Positions 49,101 through 59,500 of a stretch of DNA of 64,000 nt are shown in pieces. Position 1 is the stretch's first letter. Every line of letters begins with the position of its first letter. The position numbers and the translations under genes are program-made. Below the pieces are notes generated by a model. It made no database searches and was not told where the DNA came from. It was given only the letters and a program-made list of their open reading frames with translations. Source of the DNA: Novosphingobium pentaromativorans US6-1 (GTDB lineage: Bacteria; Pseudomonadota; Alphaproteobacteria; Sphingomonadales; Sphingomonadaceae); contig NZ_CP009291.1 in NCBI RefSeq assembly GCF_000767465.1, forward strand, positions 186,001 through 250,000. The letters are read 5' to 3'.

Positions 49101-49925
49101 CCGGCCGAACGCCTCGACTTCCTGCTGTCCGATGCGCGGCCGCAGGCTGTGCTGACGACGCGCGTGCTCGCCGACCGCCTGTCAGGCCTGGCTGAGGCCG
49201 ACGCCACGCTGATCGCGATTGACGACGATGCCGGTCTCGACGCCGCGCCTGCCCATGCGCCGATCGACACCGATCGCGTCACGCCGCTCGACCCGAGGCA
49301 TCCCGCCTATCTCATCTACACCTCAGGCAGCACCGGTCAGCCGAAGGCCGTCTGCATCGAGCATCGCAGCATCGCCCACTATGTCGACCATGTGGGCTGC
49401 GACGTGCTCGGCGCGGATGCGGTCTCGATGCCCCTGTTTACGGCAGCCGGGTTCGACCTTACGCTGACCAGCCTGTTCGTGCCGCTCTGCCATGGTGGAC
49501 GGATCGACGTCGTTGCCGAGCCGCGCCCGGAGGCGGCCGTGGCAGCGGTTTTCGCGCTTGATCCGCCATCGGGGACGATCAAGCTTACTCCCTCGCATGT
49601 GGCGCTCCTGGAAGGAAGCGACCTCTCGCCCGCCCCGGTCGGTGCCGTGATGCTGGGCGGTGAGGCGGTGACGCCGGCACATCTCGCGATCCTGCGGACC
49701 TACTGTCCCCAAGCACGAATCATCAATGAATATGGACCGACCGAGACCACCATCGGCGTGGTCGCCGGGGAAATGGGAGACGAAGTCACCATAGGTTCGC
49801 CCTACGCCAACACTGGCGTCTACGTCCTGGATTCCGGGCTTGGTCTGTGTCCGCCGGGGTGGTGGGGGAGCTCTATGTGTCAGGTGCCGGGCTGGCGCGC
49901 GGATATCACGGCCGCCCCGGGCTGA
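35307..49925 (+). CDS. Giant NRPS, first frame: modules 1-4 and most of module 5
   Basis: A nonribosomal peptide synthetase reading frame of 4,872 codons starting at ATG 35307 (TAAGGGA just upstream). Domain order by residue: A1 (about 45-540), PCP1 (Ser576), C2 (HHIATDG at 756), A2 (1088-1580), PCP2 (Ser1638), C3 (HHAAADG at 1819), A3 (2145-2630), PCP3 (Ser2693), Cy4 (D-x4-D at 2884-2889), A4 with an inserted oxidase domain (about 3672-3915), PCP4 (Ser4003), C5 (HH at 4183) and A5. It fails near residue 4850, where one G is missing relative to the otherwise identical module 2. After that point (49860-49925) the residues are out-of-frame nonsense. The true product should continue into the next frame and total about 9,370 aa. 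It is cytoplasmic, loaded by the Sfp-type transferase and probably helped by the MbtH protein. Confidence 0.93.
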   Translation: MAKVRQDQRTTDHQGSSSQSADGLSASGTVTDHAGQNNPLFATHSLNLAELFEAQAGATPDAIALVEGKRELTYAELDRYAGHFAEILLNTGAGPEQVFAILSPATIESIVAILGILKAGAAYLPLDPNQPDTRLASILGDARPSGIVAPEGMGRRLPEPLRSLRIAMPVLTFAPSAVPAAPQRQVSPDQIAYLIYTSGSTGDPNAVAVSHRAIMHSLRARGHLYPGAPGVACLTAPLTFDISVAQIFATLGGGGTLVLGVDLAGFHDLAPRWRDAVRTVMLASSAYAAVLTDDDAPFGANLTRVIVGGDALQPSLVRRHYEQFAAVALVNEYGPTEATIFSTAAHIAPAEDAPPIGAPILGTSLYLLDERLKPCCPGKTGELYIAGDNLARGYWRRPAPTATRFIASPFQPGERLYRTGDLASQREDGQFVFHGRVDDQLKVRGVRIEPGEIAAAILRAPNVEQAEVLGLPAADGELRLAAYVVGRALDEGALRKHLFAVLPDYMVPSAIVVLDALPLTANGKVDRKALPAPGPQVRGGVSGTPEEAVLCGLVGELLGLERVGPEDDFFALGGHSLLAARLVARVRSVLGRVLGIRSVFEAPRLGDLVDRVRQAPRATHALTVTQRPSRLPLSFAQARLWFLDRLEGADAAYNIPLAARLLGGLDKAALAAALDDVAMRHESLRTLLKDDGGEPYQEVLEQAHVVLDRRACAPDAVDAVLAAEAARPFDLARDLPLRAVLLDLGPDDHVLALVVHHIATDGWSMGRLLEDLAIAYRARAAGEAPDYDPLRVHYADYALWQRALLGEETDPESLIGREINYWRTALAGAPTELALPLDHPRPARPTRRSGSAPIEIPATLVAAIAQLARDQGATSFMVLHAAVSALLMRLGAGDDIVIGTPVAGRGDAALDRLVGFFVNTLVLRLDLGGDPDFGALVARSREVCLDAYMNQDVPFERLVEVLDPPRVLGRQPLFQTMLVLNSGAEGSFAAPGLKTRPLSVSVPTAKFDLCFTFTEEDGVWRGSLEYSAELFDRASAEGLAARLIGLLEQGLADPEQPLSKLSVLLPGEASRLTEDFAGPRRSMPEPATLPALFEAQAARTPKAIALTDWERSLDYAGLEAAANRIAWHLIGLGAGPETVVALAFDRSIEMVAAVLGVLKAGAAYLPLDPDLPAERLDFLLSDARPQAVLTTRVLADRLSGLAEADATLIAIDDDAGLDAAPAHAPIDTDRVTPLDPRHPAYLIYTSGSTGQPKAVCIEHRQVSRLFDAARPWMAFDGGDVWTLFHAYAFDFSVWEIWGALLHGGRLVIVPSLVVRSPDQFRSLIAKEGVTVLNQTPSAFYQLNQADAAGDFAPFALRTVIFGGEALDIPRLQSWVDRHPVRPRLINMYGITETTVHVTAAPIDLSTIAAKQTGWIGTGLTDLQVYVLDSGLGLCPPGVVGELYVSGAGLARGYHGRPGLTASRFVASPFGDGERLYRTGDRGAWRADGQLVYHGRGDDQVKLRGFRIEPAEIEAALLDQPEVVQAAVVVRGAGADARLVGYVVVMPGAGIDVTVLRTRLAERLPGYMVPAALVALDRLPLTVNGKLDRGALPEPTVAVTEHVAPATPDEVTLCAIVAELVGAPQVGMGDNFFHLGGHSLMAVRLVARLRERLGREVSVRMVFEHPVLQDLANAIARAAKADDTLTVQPRPAELPLSFAQRRVWLLSQIEGEGAYNIPILWRLAGPLDIAALRAAMGDVVARHEVLRTRIVQGTGGPIQQVLAAGQVQPPFRLVAIPEVDSTSLIEAEAARGFDLASDDPIRTTLIELAPQDHLLLLVLHHAAADGASIAPLLSDLAQAYAARQAGDAPEFTPLEVSYTDFALWQRARLNEAAEAEHLAYWRAKLAALPDEIALPVDRKRPAQPSHESGAVTIRIAPDTTRRLRQLAREQNATLFMVLEAALSVLLHRLGGGDDIVIGTASGGRKNSSLDALVGFFVDTLVLRNDLSGDPDFVTLLARVRATCIDAYAHDALPLERIVEALDPPRIAGRQPLFQTMLSLEVGPAAALDMPGIAATPETILAAGQSKFSLSFEFRDDGDALTGRLEFSADLFNRSTAEDILARLGRLLEQVGRDAKVRLSRLDILSEEERGRPTDGAAAGETLAPDTLLSELILAQIVAKSEAPAIRCGDQIVSYSKLGNQAHRLARLLIAEGVYPDDRVAVLLDSSIEHVEAAVAILQAGGAYLPLGVDLPEERLNFLLSDAKPARIITSAQFATRLPSEFRSQVVCLDEPDTHCRLATFSPEPLTQAERRAPLRNAHLAYVIYTSGSTGRPKGVGISHHSIVHYVDHVAREILDDVAVTMPLFTALGFDLTLTSMLVPLCCGGVVDVVPPMAAEAALASVFETDAGFNAIKLTPSHLSMLTGLPAGTSPIQVAIVGGEALTPGQADILRARCPGIRIVNEYGPTEATIGCIAATVEGADMAIGRPYPNVRVYVLDERLCPCVPGVAGELYVAGIGLARGYHGRPGLTATRFIASPFVAGERLYRTGDRVICRRDGVLDYQGRTDDQVKIRGVRVEPGEVEAVLAAHPDVAQAAVLALPEHGGGLRLVACFVARPDRRIEPDNLHAALARQLPDAMMPTAFVPIDALPLTRNGKIDKAALIGMAIPPHVQTHDLTPYVAPRTSEDHTLCTIVADLLGLPRVGLADDFFRLGGHSLLAAQLVARVRETTGRALSLRAVFQYSVLARLAEHLATLAEDAAAPQALLIDRDSAFDPFPLTPVQQAYWFGRQQLVALGDVACHVYAELVVRNLDLPRFTAAWRTVIDRHPMLRAVIAPDGTQRILQSVPPFVIPCADYADVSQDAGEAAVSATREAMSHQVLPTDRWPLFDVRATRLRDDDWRVHLSIDALILDGESNNRLLQEVFDEYRGRTGSHRAPSGAATFRDYVLATAQPDLANKQAEAYWDERLASLPPPPNLPLAVEPSALADGRFSRLHARIEEAQWSSLKQRAAARGLTPSNVLMTAYAEVLGTWAASDDFTLNLTVGDRRPLAPDVAGMLGVFTNLVPLEVRAARTGPFTQRARAQQRQLAADLDHRAFSGVDVQRRLAARAGDPSAGLLPIVFTSVLGEAQAELPDDVIDVVHGITQTPQTWLDNKVYEVGGTALGVDWDAPAALFPEGLLDAMFEAYVGLLQTLADDDAAWDEAERTLLPRAQRDLYDAVNATAGRLGDELLHEPVLAAAQANPGAVAIIADGRSYDFASLYTAVQHQAARLRAVLSDEDALVAVVMEKGPEQIIAVLAVLAAGRAFLPISAGQPDLRIATILAESGARVALTQARIERGRAWQEAITLLDVDMDASVAPVSEPSASESRPVSAGDLAYVIFTSGSTGKPKGVAISHRAARNTLADLHERLGLNASDRVLWVSSLEFDLSIFDIFGVLAAGGAIVVPKVDGQRDPIRWAEAIKLDKVTIWNSAPALADLMMTAAGDAAPGLIGGLRVVMLSGDWIPVALPPRLCEAAPEAQLLSLGGATEASIWSILHPIDASDAARTSVPYGKPLRNQRFHVLKPDFSPCPVHVPGKLFIAGDGLALGYWNNPVETGARFVRHPVTGERLYDTGDLGRYLPNGEIEFLGREDSQVKLRGFRIELGEIEAQLCGLPQIVSAAASLTGDSDRTRRIVAYVTLDQPGAGVRKAGEMVDPRAHAAFVLEQRGLPGAADPQVSVALPLGQFDEQQRSGFLARQSYRHFAERPIGAAVLGAWLSVLRAMPAENAALPKRRYASAGGLYPVRLYVLAKDGAVAGLDGGAYVYDPAGHTLNPVGDLAFDTHLFDGVNRGIAEGAALAMLLVGHLPAIAPIYGDWARDACLIEAGAMGQVLADAGPALGVGSCLVGGFDADRLQADLGLADAQTNLILGAMLAGPIDTAQTEAWSPYAPPPSLRQHFDPEDARRHLFAVLPDYMVPSAIVVLDALPLTANGKVDRKALPAPGPQVRGGVSGTPEEAVLCGLVGELLGLERVGPEDDFFALGGHSLLAARLVARVRSVLGRVLGIRSVFEAPRLGDLVDRVRQAPRATHALTVTQRPSRLPLSFAQARLWFLDRLEGADAAYNIPLAARLLGGLDKAALAAALDDVAMRHESLRTLLKDDGGEPYQEVLEQAHVVLDRRACAPDAVDAVLAAEAARPFDLARDLPLRAVLLDLGPDDHVLALVVHHIATDGWSMGRLLEDLAIAYRARAAGEAPDYDPLRVHYADYALWQRALLGEETDPESLIGREINYWRTALAGAPTELALPLDHPRPARPTRRSGSAPIEIPATLVAAIAQLARDQGATSFMVLHAAVSALLMRLGAGDDIVIGTPVAGRGDAALDRLVGFFVNTLVLRLDLGGDPDFGALVARSREVCLDAYMNQDVPFERLVEVLDPPRVLGRQPLFQTMLVLNSGAEGSFAAPGLKTRPLSVSVPTAKFDLCFTFTEEDGVWRGSLEYSAELFDRASAEGLAARLIGLLEQGLADPEQPLSKLSVLLPGEASRLTEDFAGPRRSMPEPATLPALFEAQAARTPKAIALTDWERSLDYAGLEAAANRIAWHLIGLGAGPETVVALAFDRSIEMVAAVLGVLKAGAAYLPLDPDLPAERLDFLLSDARPQAVLTTRVLADRLSGLAEADATLIAIDDDAGLDAAPAHAPIDTDRVTPLDPRHPAYLIYTSGSTGQPKAVCIEHRSIAHYVDHVGCDVLGADAVSMPLFTAAGFDLTLTSLFVPLCHGGRIDVVAEPRPEAAVAAVFALDPPSGTIKLTPSHVALLEGSDLSPAPVGAVMLGGEAVTPAHLAILRTYCPQARIINEYGPTETTIGVVAGEMGDEVTIGSPYANTGVYVLDSGLGLCPPGWWGSSMCQVPGWRADITAAPG
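36795..39085 (+). repeat. Long direct repeat I, copy 1 (end of A1 to first half of A2)
   Basis: These 2,291 bp recur at 47076-49366, offset by 10,281 bp. I found no mismatch in the lines compared, and the encoded proteins are the same. The block covers the A1 C-terminal end, PCP1, C2 and A2 up to just after its P-loop. The ends are sharp: the sequences differ completely on both sides. Confidence 0.93.
37190..40340 (+). other. NRPS module 2: C-A(Thr)-PCP
   Basis: C2 has [15 protein letters not shown] and the active-site HHIATDG. A2 has [11 protein letters not shown] and pocket residues D-F-W-N-I-G-M-V-H, the classical threonine code. PCP2 has [11 protein letters not shown]. The C domain, the first half of A2, the end of A2 and the PCP are duplicated in module 5; only the pocket region differs. 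Confidence 0.88.
39576..40331 (+). repeat. Direct repeat II, copy 1 (end of A2 and PCP2)
   Basis: These 756 bp recur at 49818-50572. The two copies differ in what I can see by one base only: a run of five G here (39614-39618) against four G in copy 2. The block runs from core motif A6 of the adenylation domain through PCP2. Confidence 0.92.
40360..43505 (+). other. NRPS module 3: C-A(Asn/Asp)-PCP
   Basis: C3 has HHAAADG. A3 has [11 protein letters not shown] and pocket residues D-L-T-K-I-G-E-I-G, closest to known asparagine (DLTKLGEVG) and aspartate (DLTKVGHIG) codes; the Glu at position seven favours Asn. PCP3 has [11 protein letters not shown]. Confidence 0.85.
43555..47430 (+). other. NRPS module 4: Cy-A(Cys)-Ox-PCP (thiazole-forming)
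   Basis: The condensation domain is of the heterocyclization type: DALILDGES supplies D-x4-D instead of HHxxxDG. A4 pocket residues D-L-F-N-(M/L)-S-L-I-W match the cysteine code. Between core motif A8 ([14 protein letters not shown]) and the A10 end, about 240 residues of a nitroreductase/McbC-like oxidase are inserted ([29 protein letters not shown]). The Cy-A-Ox-PCP order is known from epothilone-type systems and makes a thiazole from cysteine. Confidence 0.9.
47076..49366 (+). repeat. Long direct repeat I, copy 2 (end of A4 to first half of A5)
   Basis: Second copy of the 2,291-bp block, here covering the A4 C-terminal end after the oxidase domain, PCP4, C5 and the first half of A5. Near-zero divergence implies a very recent duplication or gene conversion. 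It also makes this region prone to misassembly from short reads. Confidence 0.93.
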
Positions 49926-50572
49926 CCGCATCGCGTTTCGTGGCGAGCCCGTTCGGGGATGGAGAGCGGCTTTACAGGACGGGCGACCGAGGGGCCTGGC
50001 GGGCGGACGGCCAACTCGTCTATCACGGTCGCGGCGACGATCAGGTGAAGCTGCGCGGCTTCCGCATCGAGCCGGCGGAGATCGAGGCGGCGCTGCTCGA
50101 CCAGCCCGAGGTGGTGCAGGCCGCAGTGGTGGTGCGAGGCGCCGGAGCCGATGCGCGCCTCGTCGGCTATGTAGTGGTGATGCCCGGTGCGGGCATCGAC
50201 GTGACAGTGCTGCGCACGCGCCTGGCTGAGCGGTTGCCGGGCTATATGGTGCCCGCCGCGCTGGTCGCGCTGGATCGCCTGCCGCTGACGGTCAACGGCA
50301 AGCTGGACCGGGGCGCGCTGCCCGAGCCGACGGTGGCCGTGACCGAGCATGTGGCGCCGGCCACGCCGGACGAGGTGACACTCTGTGCGATCGTCGCCGA
50401 GCTGGTCGGTGCCCCACAGGTCGGCATGGGCGACAACTTCTTCCATCTCGGCGGTCACTCGCTGATGGCGGTGCGCCTGGTCGCCCGCCTGCGCGAGCGC
50501 CTCGGTCGCGAGGTCTCCGTCCGCATGGTGTTCGAGCATCCCGTTCTCCAGGACCTCGCCAACGCCATCGCA
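47471..50572 (+). other. NRPS module 5: C-A(Asn/Asp)-PCP, frameshifted
   Basis: The C domain and the first half of A5 are apparently identical to module 2. The pocket region (49367-49817) differs and reads D-L-T-K-M-G-E-I-G, an Asn/Asp code like that of A3. The end of A5 and PCP5 again match module 2, except for one missing G at 49856-49859 that breaks the frame. Its substrate pocket resembles module 3, not module 2. Confidence 0.87.
49818..50572 (+). repeat. Direct repeat II, copy 2 (end of A5 and PCP5)
   Basis: These 755 bp match copy 1 apart from the missing G at 49856-49859, which causes the frame break in the NRPS. The offset to copy 1 is 10,242 bp at its start and 10,241 at its end, which shows the single deletion directly. 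Confidence 0.92.
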
Positions 50573-53500
50573 AAGACACCGCTGACCAGCAACCCGGTAG
50601 CCGCAAGTCCAGACCCCGATGGCCTGCTCCAGCCCTTCGCGCTGACGCCGGTGCAACAAGCCTATTGGCTGGGCCGCCAACAGCTCGTCGCACTTGGAGA
50701 GGTAGCCTGTCACGCCTACGTCGAGCTGCGCGCAACCCGGTTCGATCCCGCACGGTTCGCCAGCGGATGGCGTCAGGCGATTGACCGCCATCCGGTGCTA
50801 CGGGAAGTGATCGATACCGACGGCGTCCAGCGCGTCCTGGATGGCGAGATTCGGTTCGCGATCGAGCCAATTGACGTCAGCCATTTGTCGCCGTCGCAGG
50901 CCGAGACGGAAGTGGCCGACATCCGCCGGAAAATGTCGCACCAATTGTTGTCGCCCGACCGCGCGCCCTTGTTCGATGTGAGAGTGACTCGGGTCGCCGA
51001 CGAGGATTGGCGCATACATATGAGCTTCGATGCGCTCATTCTGGATGGCGAAAGTATCAACCTGCTCCTGGCCGAAGTCTTCGCGGTCCATGCCGGCCAG
51101 GCACTTACGCCAGCGCCGGCCTTGACATTCCGGGACCATGTTATCGCCCAAGCCCGAAACCACACGGCCCGTATGCGTGCCGAAGCCTATTGGCGCAGCC
51201 GGATCGAGACGTTGCCGCCAGCGCCGGCACTGCCTCTCGCAGTTTCGCCTTCGCAGCTCAGGGATCACCGCTTCGGTCGTCGCGCCGCATGCCTTTCGCC
51301 GACGGTCTGGAGCCGTATGAAGCGGTACGCTGCCGATGCCGGCCTCACGCCGACAAACCTTCTACTCACGGCCTATGCCGAAGTCGTTGCGACCTGGGCC
51401 AGCGAGGACGACTTCACGCTCAACCTGACCGTCGGTAACCGTCCCGACGGATTCGAAGGCGTGCTGGGCGTTTTCACGACACTGCTCCCGCTCGAGATCC
51501 GGGGTGCGCGCCGAGGATCGTTCCGCGAGCGCGCTTCGGCTCAAGGCCGGCAGATGGCTACCGATCTCGATCACATGGCTTTCGGTGGCGTGGAGGTCCA
51601 GCGGCTCAAGGCGCAGGCGGCCGGCGACCCCGAGGCCGGCCTGTTGCCGGTGGTGTTCACCAGCGTCATCGGCGAAACGGACGTGACCCTGCCCGAGGGT
51701 GTCACGGTCGCACACGCCATCACGCAAACGCCGCAGACGTGGCTCGACTGCAAGGTCTTTGAGGAAGGTTTCGCCGAGGGGGTGGGGCTAGGGATTGACT
51801 GGGATGCGCCCGAGGCGCTGTTCCCGCCCGGTCTGCTCGACGACATGTTCGCCGCCTATGTCCAACGCCTGGAATGCCTGGCCGAGCCAGAGGCGTGGGA
51901 GGCAACCGACGCGGTACTGACACCGCCGGCGCAACTCGCCCTTTTCGCCGCCACCAACGCGACCCAGGCGGAGGCGAGCAGAGACCTGCTGCACGCCGGA
52001 ATGCTGAGGGCGGCCGCGCGTCATGCTGCTGCGCCAGCCCTGATCACCCCAGACGGAACCGTCACGCACGGCTCGCTGCTCATGCGGGCCACGGCGTTGG
52101 CGCACCAACTTCTGGCCGTTTTGCGGTCGGACGACGCACTTGTGGCGATCGTCATGGAAAAGGGGCCGGAACAGGTCGTGGCAGCGCTCGCCGTGCTATT
52201 GGCCGGGAGGGCCTTCCTGCCGATCAGTGCCGGCCAGCCCGACCGACGCATTGCAGGAATCATGGATCAAGCCGGCGTCCGCGTGGCCATCACGCAGACA
52301 CGTATCGAGCGCGGCCGGGACTGGCAAACAGCAGTCACGCTGTTCGATGCTCCCGAAACCGATCCGGCCGTGCCTCCACCGCCCATAGCGACGGAAACAC
52401 TGTCGCCGGAGGCATTGGCCTACGTCATCTACACCTCCGGTAGCACAGGCGTGCCCAAGGGCGTCGCCATTGCCCATCGCGCCGCGGTCAACACTTTGGC
52501 CGATCTTGGTCGGCGTTTCCGCATCACTGAACGCGATCGGGTGCTCTGGGTTTCCTCCTTCGAGTTCGATCTTTCCATTTTCGACATTTTCGGTGTTCTC
52601 GGTGCGGGTGGCGCGATCGTCATTCCCCCTGTCGAGGGCGCGCAGGATCCGGCGGTCTGGGCCGATCTGATCCGGGTGCACGACGTTACCGTGTGGAATT
52701 CAGTGCCGATGGTGGCTGAACTCATGCTGGCGGCAACTCCGGCACCGCAGGTTCATTTGGCAAGCCTACGGCTGGTGTTGCTCAGTGGTGACTGGATTCC
52801 GCTTGCGTTGCCGCCGCGATTGCGGACTGCGCTCGCTGAGGATTGCCAGCTCATCAGTCTCGGCGGCGCAACCGAAGCGGCGATCTGGTCTATTCTTCAC
52901 CCCATCGTGCAAATCCAGCCCGACTGGATATCCATTCCCTATGGTCGACCTCTGGCCAACCAGCACTTCCATGTGTTGAAGCCCGATCTGTCACCCTGTC
53001 CGGTGTACACCCCGGGCCGATTATTCATCGCCGGAGCTGGTCTCGCCGAGGGCTATTGGCGGAATCGGGAAGAAACTGCATCCCGTTTCGTGCGTCATCC
53101 GGCCACCGGCGAGCGCCTGTACGATACCGGCGATCTTGGCCGGTATCGACCGGACGGTGAGATCGAATTCCTTGGCAGGCAGGACAACCAGGTCAAGCTG
53201 CGTGGCTTCCGGATCGAACTCGGCGAGATCGAGGCGCAGATGCTGCGCCACCCTGCCGTCGAGGCTGCGGCCGTCTTGCTCGTCGCCGACGGCAGCCGGC
53301 GTCAGCTGGTCGGATATTATGTAGCCGGTGCCTGCGCGGAGGCCGATCTGCGCGCATGGCTGGAAGATCGGCTGCCTGACTATATGACGCCGACGGCGCT
53401 GGTCCGGCTCGATGCGTTGCCGCTAACCCGAAACGGCAAGCTTGATCGCAAGGCGCTGATGGCCTGGCGACCGATCGCTTTGGCCGGCGATGCTGCGCCG

Positions 53501-56500
53501 CAGACACCGGCCGAGACATGGTTCTGCGATCAAGTCGCTAACCTGCTCGGGTTGGAGCGCGTCGGCCCGCAGGACAATTTCTTCCATCTCGGCGGCGACA
53601 GCATCATCGCGATCCGCCTGGTCAATGCGGCACGCAACGCCGGGTTCAGCCTGGCCGCCCGCGATGTGTTCCTGCATCCGGTCATCCGCCAGATCGCCGA
53701 GCGCTCGACGCCGGCGGACGCATCGGAAGACATCGAAGCAGCCTTCCATTCGGCAGAAATGCTCGCGGATCTCCGGCGAGCCTACCCCGACGCCGAAGAC
53801 TTCTGGCCACTCACACCGTTGCAACAGGGCATCTGGTTCCATGCGGCTTATGGCGGCGCAGCCGCGGACGGCGAAGACCCCTATCTCGTCCAGCTCATCC
53901 TGACGTTCGAGGGTGTGCTCGACGCCGAGCGGCTACGGTGCAGCTTCCAGGCCCTGCTGGAACGGCATCGCAGTCTGCGCGTGTCTTTCCACGAAGATGG
54001 CGACAAGCGGCCAGTGCAACTTGTCATGCGAGATTGCGCCATGGCGTGGCGCGAAATGGATCTGACCCATCTGGCGCCAGAACAACAGGCCAACCAAGTC
54101 GACGTCTTGGCGCGCGTCGATCGCGCGGATCGCATCGCGCTGGATACCGCGCCGTTGATGCGCGCGACCTTGCTGAAGTTGGCGTCTGGCCGCAACCAGC
54201 TGTTGCTCAGTCAGCATCATTTGCTCGGCGATGGCTGGGCGACGACCATTTTCTTCCGCGATCTCGTCGCGCTTTACCGGGCCGACGGCGTGGTCGGCGC
54301 CCTCCCGCCGCCGGCGGACTTCGGAGGCTATCTGGCCTGGCACGCCGGCCAGGATCGCGAAGCGGCACGCGAGGCTTGGGGGCGCTACCTCGACGGGCTG
54401 GCCAAGCCGACGCTTGTGGTGCCCGATGCTGACCGGTCCGCTCCCGCCCATCAGGCCATGCAGGAGCGGTTGATAAGCCGCACACTTTCCACGCGATTGA
54501 CAGAGATGGCGCGCGAGCACGGCCTTACCTTGGCAAGCGTGCTGCAAGGCGTGTGGGGCTTGACCCTGGGCTTGCTACTCAATCGCACCGACGTGTGTTT
54601 CGGCGTGGTCAGCTCCGGACGGCAAGCGCCGGTTGCCGGAATCGAGGATATGCTGGGCGCTGTCATCACCACCACGCCCGTGCGCCTGTCCCTGCGGGGA
54701 GGCCGCACCTCCCTCGATCTGCTCCAAGAGCTCCAGCGTGATGCGGCGAACCTCATGCCGCATCAACATCTTTCGTTGATCGAGATCCACAAGCATCTGG
54801 GCGTAGAGAGCCTGTTCGACACTCTGTTCACCTACGAAAACTATCCGGTCGAACCGCCGCCGCCCGCGCAGTCGCCGGACGACTTGCCACTGACGGACGT
54901 CAGTGGCCATAACAGCAATCATTATCCGCTGAGCGTCGCAGTCCTGCCGGGGCCGATGCTGGGCCTGCGGTTTCACTACAACGCCGATCTGCTGCCCGCG
55001 GGGGACGTCCGGCGCTACGCCGATGCCTTCGTGCGGTTGCTGGAGCAGGTCACGCGCGCGCCGCTGCAACCGATCGCTCGGCTTGACGTGCTGCCCGCTG
55101 TCGAACGCGCGAGGTTGCTGGACGGGCTGCCGCCGCCCACTTCGCTTCCGACCGTCTCGCTGGCCTCGCTGTTCGAGAGTCAAGTGGCCGCGATGCCTGG
55201 CATGACGGCGATAATCGATGGCGACCAGAGCATCGATTACGCAACGCTCGACGCCGAAGCCAACCGGCTCGCCTGGCGCCTGATCGGGATGGGTATCGGG
55301 CCGGGCGATATCGTTGCGACGCAGTTCGCCCGATCCGAGCCGATGGTGCGCGCGGTGCTGGCGGTAATGAAAGCCGGCGCGGCCTTCATGCCGCTGGATC
55401 CGGGTCACCCACCTGAGCGCCTGGCGCAGTTGCTGGCAGATGCAACGCCCAAGCTCACACTGACGACGGGCGACTTGTCGCCTCGGTTGCCTGCCGATCT
55501 CACGCGGCTCCTACTGGACGATGCCATCGTTGGGGCCGAGATCGCAGACGAATCAGAGGTCGCGCCTCGGAACGAAGACCGCACGCGTCCATTGCAGGGC
55601 GATCATCCGGCCTATCTTATCCACACCTCCGGCAGCACCGGTCGGCCCAAGGGTGTGCTGGTGCCGCATCGAGGACTGCCGAGTCTGGCGGCCGTCCAGG
55701 CGGATCGGCTTGGGATCGGGCCGGGCGATCGTGTGGTGCAACTGGCGTCCTGCGCCTTCGACGCATCGGTTTCGGAACTGGCGATGACCCTTACGCGCGG
55801 AGCGACCCTGGTGATCGCGGGCGTTCACGAGCGCGCCGGCGACGATCTGGCCCGATTACTGGATAGCGCCGCTATTACCCATGCCACCTTCACGCCGACC
55901 GCGTTGCAGACCCTGTCCCCGCAAGCCGGTCGGGCCTTGCAGGCGATCATCGTCGCCGGTGAAGCGTGCCCTGCCGATCTCGTCGCTGCGTGGAGCAAGC
56001 GAGTCCGCCTGTTCAACGCCTATGGCCCGACCGAAACGACCGTTTGCGCAACAATGAGCGCTCAGCTTGCGGACGATGGCGATGTCACAATCGGTCGTGC
56101 CATTGCCGGCGTGCGCGTTTATGTCCTCGATAGCTCCCTGCGTCCTTGCCAATCGGGAACGATTGGCGAGTTGTACATCGGGGGCGATGCGCTTGCTCAA
56201 GGCTATTTCGCACAGCCGGCGCTCACGGCGCTGCGGTTCGTGGCGGATCCTTTCGCCCGGGCGTCCGGCGCCCGCATGTACCGCACCGGCGACCTGGCGG
56301 CGTGGCGCGCCGACGGCCAACTGGATTTCCATGGTCGGGCCGATGATCAGGTGAAGATCCGCGGAGTGCGTGTCGAACCTGGCGAGGTGGCGGCCGCAAT
56401 CGCGGCGATGCCGCTGGTCGACCAGGTCGCTGTAGATGCCGCGCCGAACGCCGAAGGCCGCCTGACGCTGACGGCCTATGTGTCGCCTGTGCGTCAGGGC

Positions 56501-59500
56501 TCTACCATTGAGGCCCTACGCCGGGCGTGCGCGATCGAACATGTCGATGCGTGGCGTGAGATCGAAGACGATGGTGTGGTGTCCGGCGACATCGCCGATC
56601 CGACCTTCGACACGCGCGGCTGGAACAGCGCCTATACGGGCGAGCCACTGTCGAATGCGGAAATGCGCGACTATGTCGAGGGCGCCGTTGCCCGCATCAA
56701 AGATCTCGCGCCTCGTAGGGTGTTGGAGATCGGGTGTGGCGCCGGGCTGATTACCTTCCCGTTGCTCGGCATGACTGGATCCTACGTCGGCATCGACATC
56801 TCCCGGCGACGCATCGCGCAATTGCGATCGCTGCAAGCGAATGCTGCCTTGATGGATCGCATGCCCGGGCTTGCCCAAGCGGTATTCCAGTGCGCGGCTG
56901 CGCACGAGATCGAACAACTGGCTCTGGGCAAGTTCGACACGATCATTCTGCCGTCCGTCGTGCAATATTTTGCAGATGAGACTTACCTGATCGAAATCAT
57001 CTCGCAATTGATCGGGACGTCGCTTGAGCCGGACGGAACGATTTTCTTGGGCGATATCCGTCACAAGGGATTGCAGAACGCCTTTAATCTGTCCGTCGAG
57101 TGGCACCGCGGCCCTCCCGACATGCATGCAACGGAACTGCGGGAGCTCGTGCGGCGCAAGGCTGAACAGGAACGAGAGCTTCTCCTCAATCCAGCCTTCT
57201 TCATGACATTGCGCGAGCGGTTTTCGCAGATCACGCAGATCGACGTGTTGCCGAAAGCGGGTGAATTCCCCGGCGAACTGAACCAATTCCGGTACGACGT
57301 TTTGATCCGCACCGACGGTGATTCCATCGACGCCTCGGCTTTTGAATGGGTTGACGGCGGTTCGGCCAGTATCGCGTCCATCCAGGAGAGCTTGATCACG
57401 CAGCCGCGGGCTCTGGCGCTGCGTGCCGTGCCCAACGCTCTGACGATCGCAGCCTGTTGCGACGCCACCTGTTTGCTGGAAGGCGAGATGGCACTGCTTT
57501 CACCCGGCGTCGAACCCAAGGAGTTGCGGCGCCTGGGAGAGGCCCTTGGATATCGGGTCGATATCAGTCTGGCAGCTGGACATTCGGACGCCAGCCTCGA
57601 TGTCCTGTTCCGAGCCGGCGACGACCGCCGCGTACAAATGCCGGGCAGCGCCGCGAGCAGGGAGGTCCGTCCGCCGGTCGGAAGTCCGCTGGACAGCGTA
57701 CTTGGTCAACGCATAACGCGGAGCATTCGCGAAGCGCTCGAAGCAAAGCTGGCCGCGCCGTTCATTCCGCAGGACATCGTCCTGATCGACGCCTTGCCGA
57801 TGACTGCCTCAGGCAAACTCAACCGGCAGGCATTGCGTGGGATGGTTCGGCGGGGATCCCGGCCAGTGCAGACGGCCCGGAATGCCCGCGAACGCGTCCT
57901 GTGTGCGATCGTTGCCGAGCTTCTGTCGCTGGATGCGGTCGATCTCGACGGCAATTTCTTTCATCTGGGTGGCGACAGCATCAGTTCGATCCGATTGGTC
58001 AGTCTCGCCCGGGAGCAGGGATTGCTGCTTTCTCCGCGCGATGTCTTCCTGCACCCGGTGCTGCGGGATCTCGCCGCAAATGCTCGCTTCGGACCGCAAG
58101 AGACCGAGCAGGAGGATGTGGCCGAAGGCGGTGTTGCTGCCACGCCCATAATCCACCGCACCACTGCCCGCAGCGAGCACTGGCGCAGCTTCCACCAGGC
58201 CAGTGTGCTATTCACTCCCGCTGGATTGAATATTGATGCTCTGGAGCGCGCCTTGGCGGCGATCATCGCGCACCACGACGCGCTACGCCTGACGGTCAAT
58301 GGCGCCGGGGAAATGTCCATTCCTGCGCCGGACCCAGGGCCACCTGTATCGCTGCGACGGCTTATGACGGCCGGGAAAACCGTGTCTGAGCGCGATGCTG
58401 CACTGAAGGCGGCCTATACTGACGCCATTGCGCGTCTCGATCCGTCATCCGGGCGGATGGTGGACGCGGTATGGGCCGACGCAGGACCATCTCAGCTTGG
58501 GCATCTTCTGATCGTGATCCACCATTTCGCGGTCGACGGGGCGTCCTGGCGCATCCTGGCCGAAGATCTCGCCCGCGCATACGCACAGGCCGAGAAGGGG
58601 GGGCGGATCGACCTCGGACGGAAGACGACAAGCTTTCGGCAGTGGTCGCTGGCGCAGGATGCAGCAATCTCCAGCCATCGAAACGAGCTGCCTTACTGGC
58701 AGGGGATGGTAGCGAGAGCGGGGCTTACGCTCACTTCCGACCGTCTGGATCCTCAGCAGGACCTGTTGGGAGATGCCGGTTACATCAGTCGTTCTCTGGA
58801 CAGCGGGATGACCAGCGACTTGCTCACCCGCGTTCCGTCAACGTTCCGCGCGCGCATCAATGATGTGCTGTTGACAGCCTTGGTGCTGGCGGTCACCGCC
58901 TGGAGCGAGAGCGCTGGCAGAGGCGGCCGGCCAGCATTGACGCTGGACCTGGAGGGGCATGGTCGGGAACCGCTGGATGCAGCGGCTGATCTGACCCGGA
59001 CCGTCGGATGGTTCACCAGCCTCTTCCCGGTGCATCTTGATGCCGGAGATATCGATCTGACTGAAGCCATGGCAGGCGGAAGCGACGCGGGGCAGGCGCT
59101 CAAGCGGATCAAGGAGCAATTGCGTACGCTGCCTCATGCCGGCGTCGGCTATGGTTTGCTCAGGTATCTCGACGATGAAGGACAAGCCGCGCTGGGCGGC
59201 ACTGCCGATCCGCAAATTGCCTTCAACTATCTTGGACGTTTCGGTCGTCCACGCAACGCGCCGTTTGCCCCTGCCGACACCTACTCCGCGGTTTTTGGCG
59301 GAGCCGAGCGCGACAGGCCGTTGGACCATATGATCAGCCTGAATTGCGCAGTGCATGAAACGCCTGACGGGCCCCGACTGGACGCGACTTGGCAATATGC
59401 GCCCAGGGTGCTCGGCGAGGGTGCGATGCACGCGCTTGCCGATGCATGGGGAGCCGCGCTCCAAGCTCTGGTGTGTCACGCAGCGACGCCCGGCGCCGGT

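Noticed and set aside
36795..49366. Assembly collapse or duplication as the sole explanation of the repeats
   Set aside because: Different unique sequence borders each copy and the domain logic is consistent, so the two copies are probably real, although copy-to-copy correction errors remain possible.
49847..49925. A genuine second NRPS gene starting at the GTG at 49847
   Set aside because: It would start within an adenylation domain. Comparison with the identical module 2 block shows the frame change is due to one missing G.
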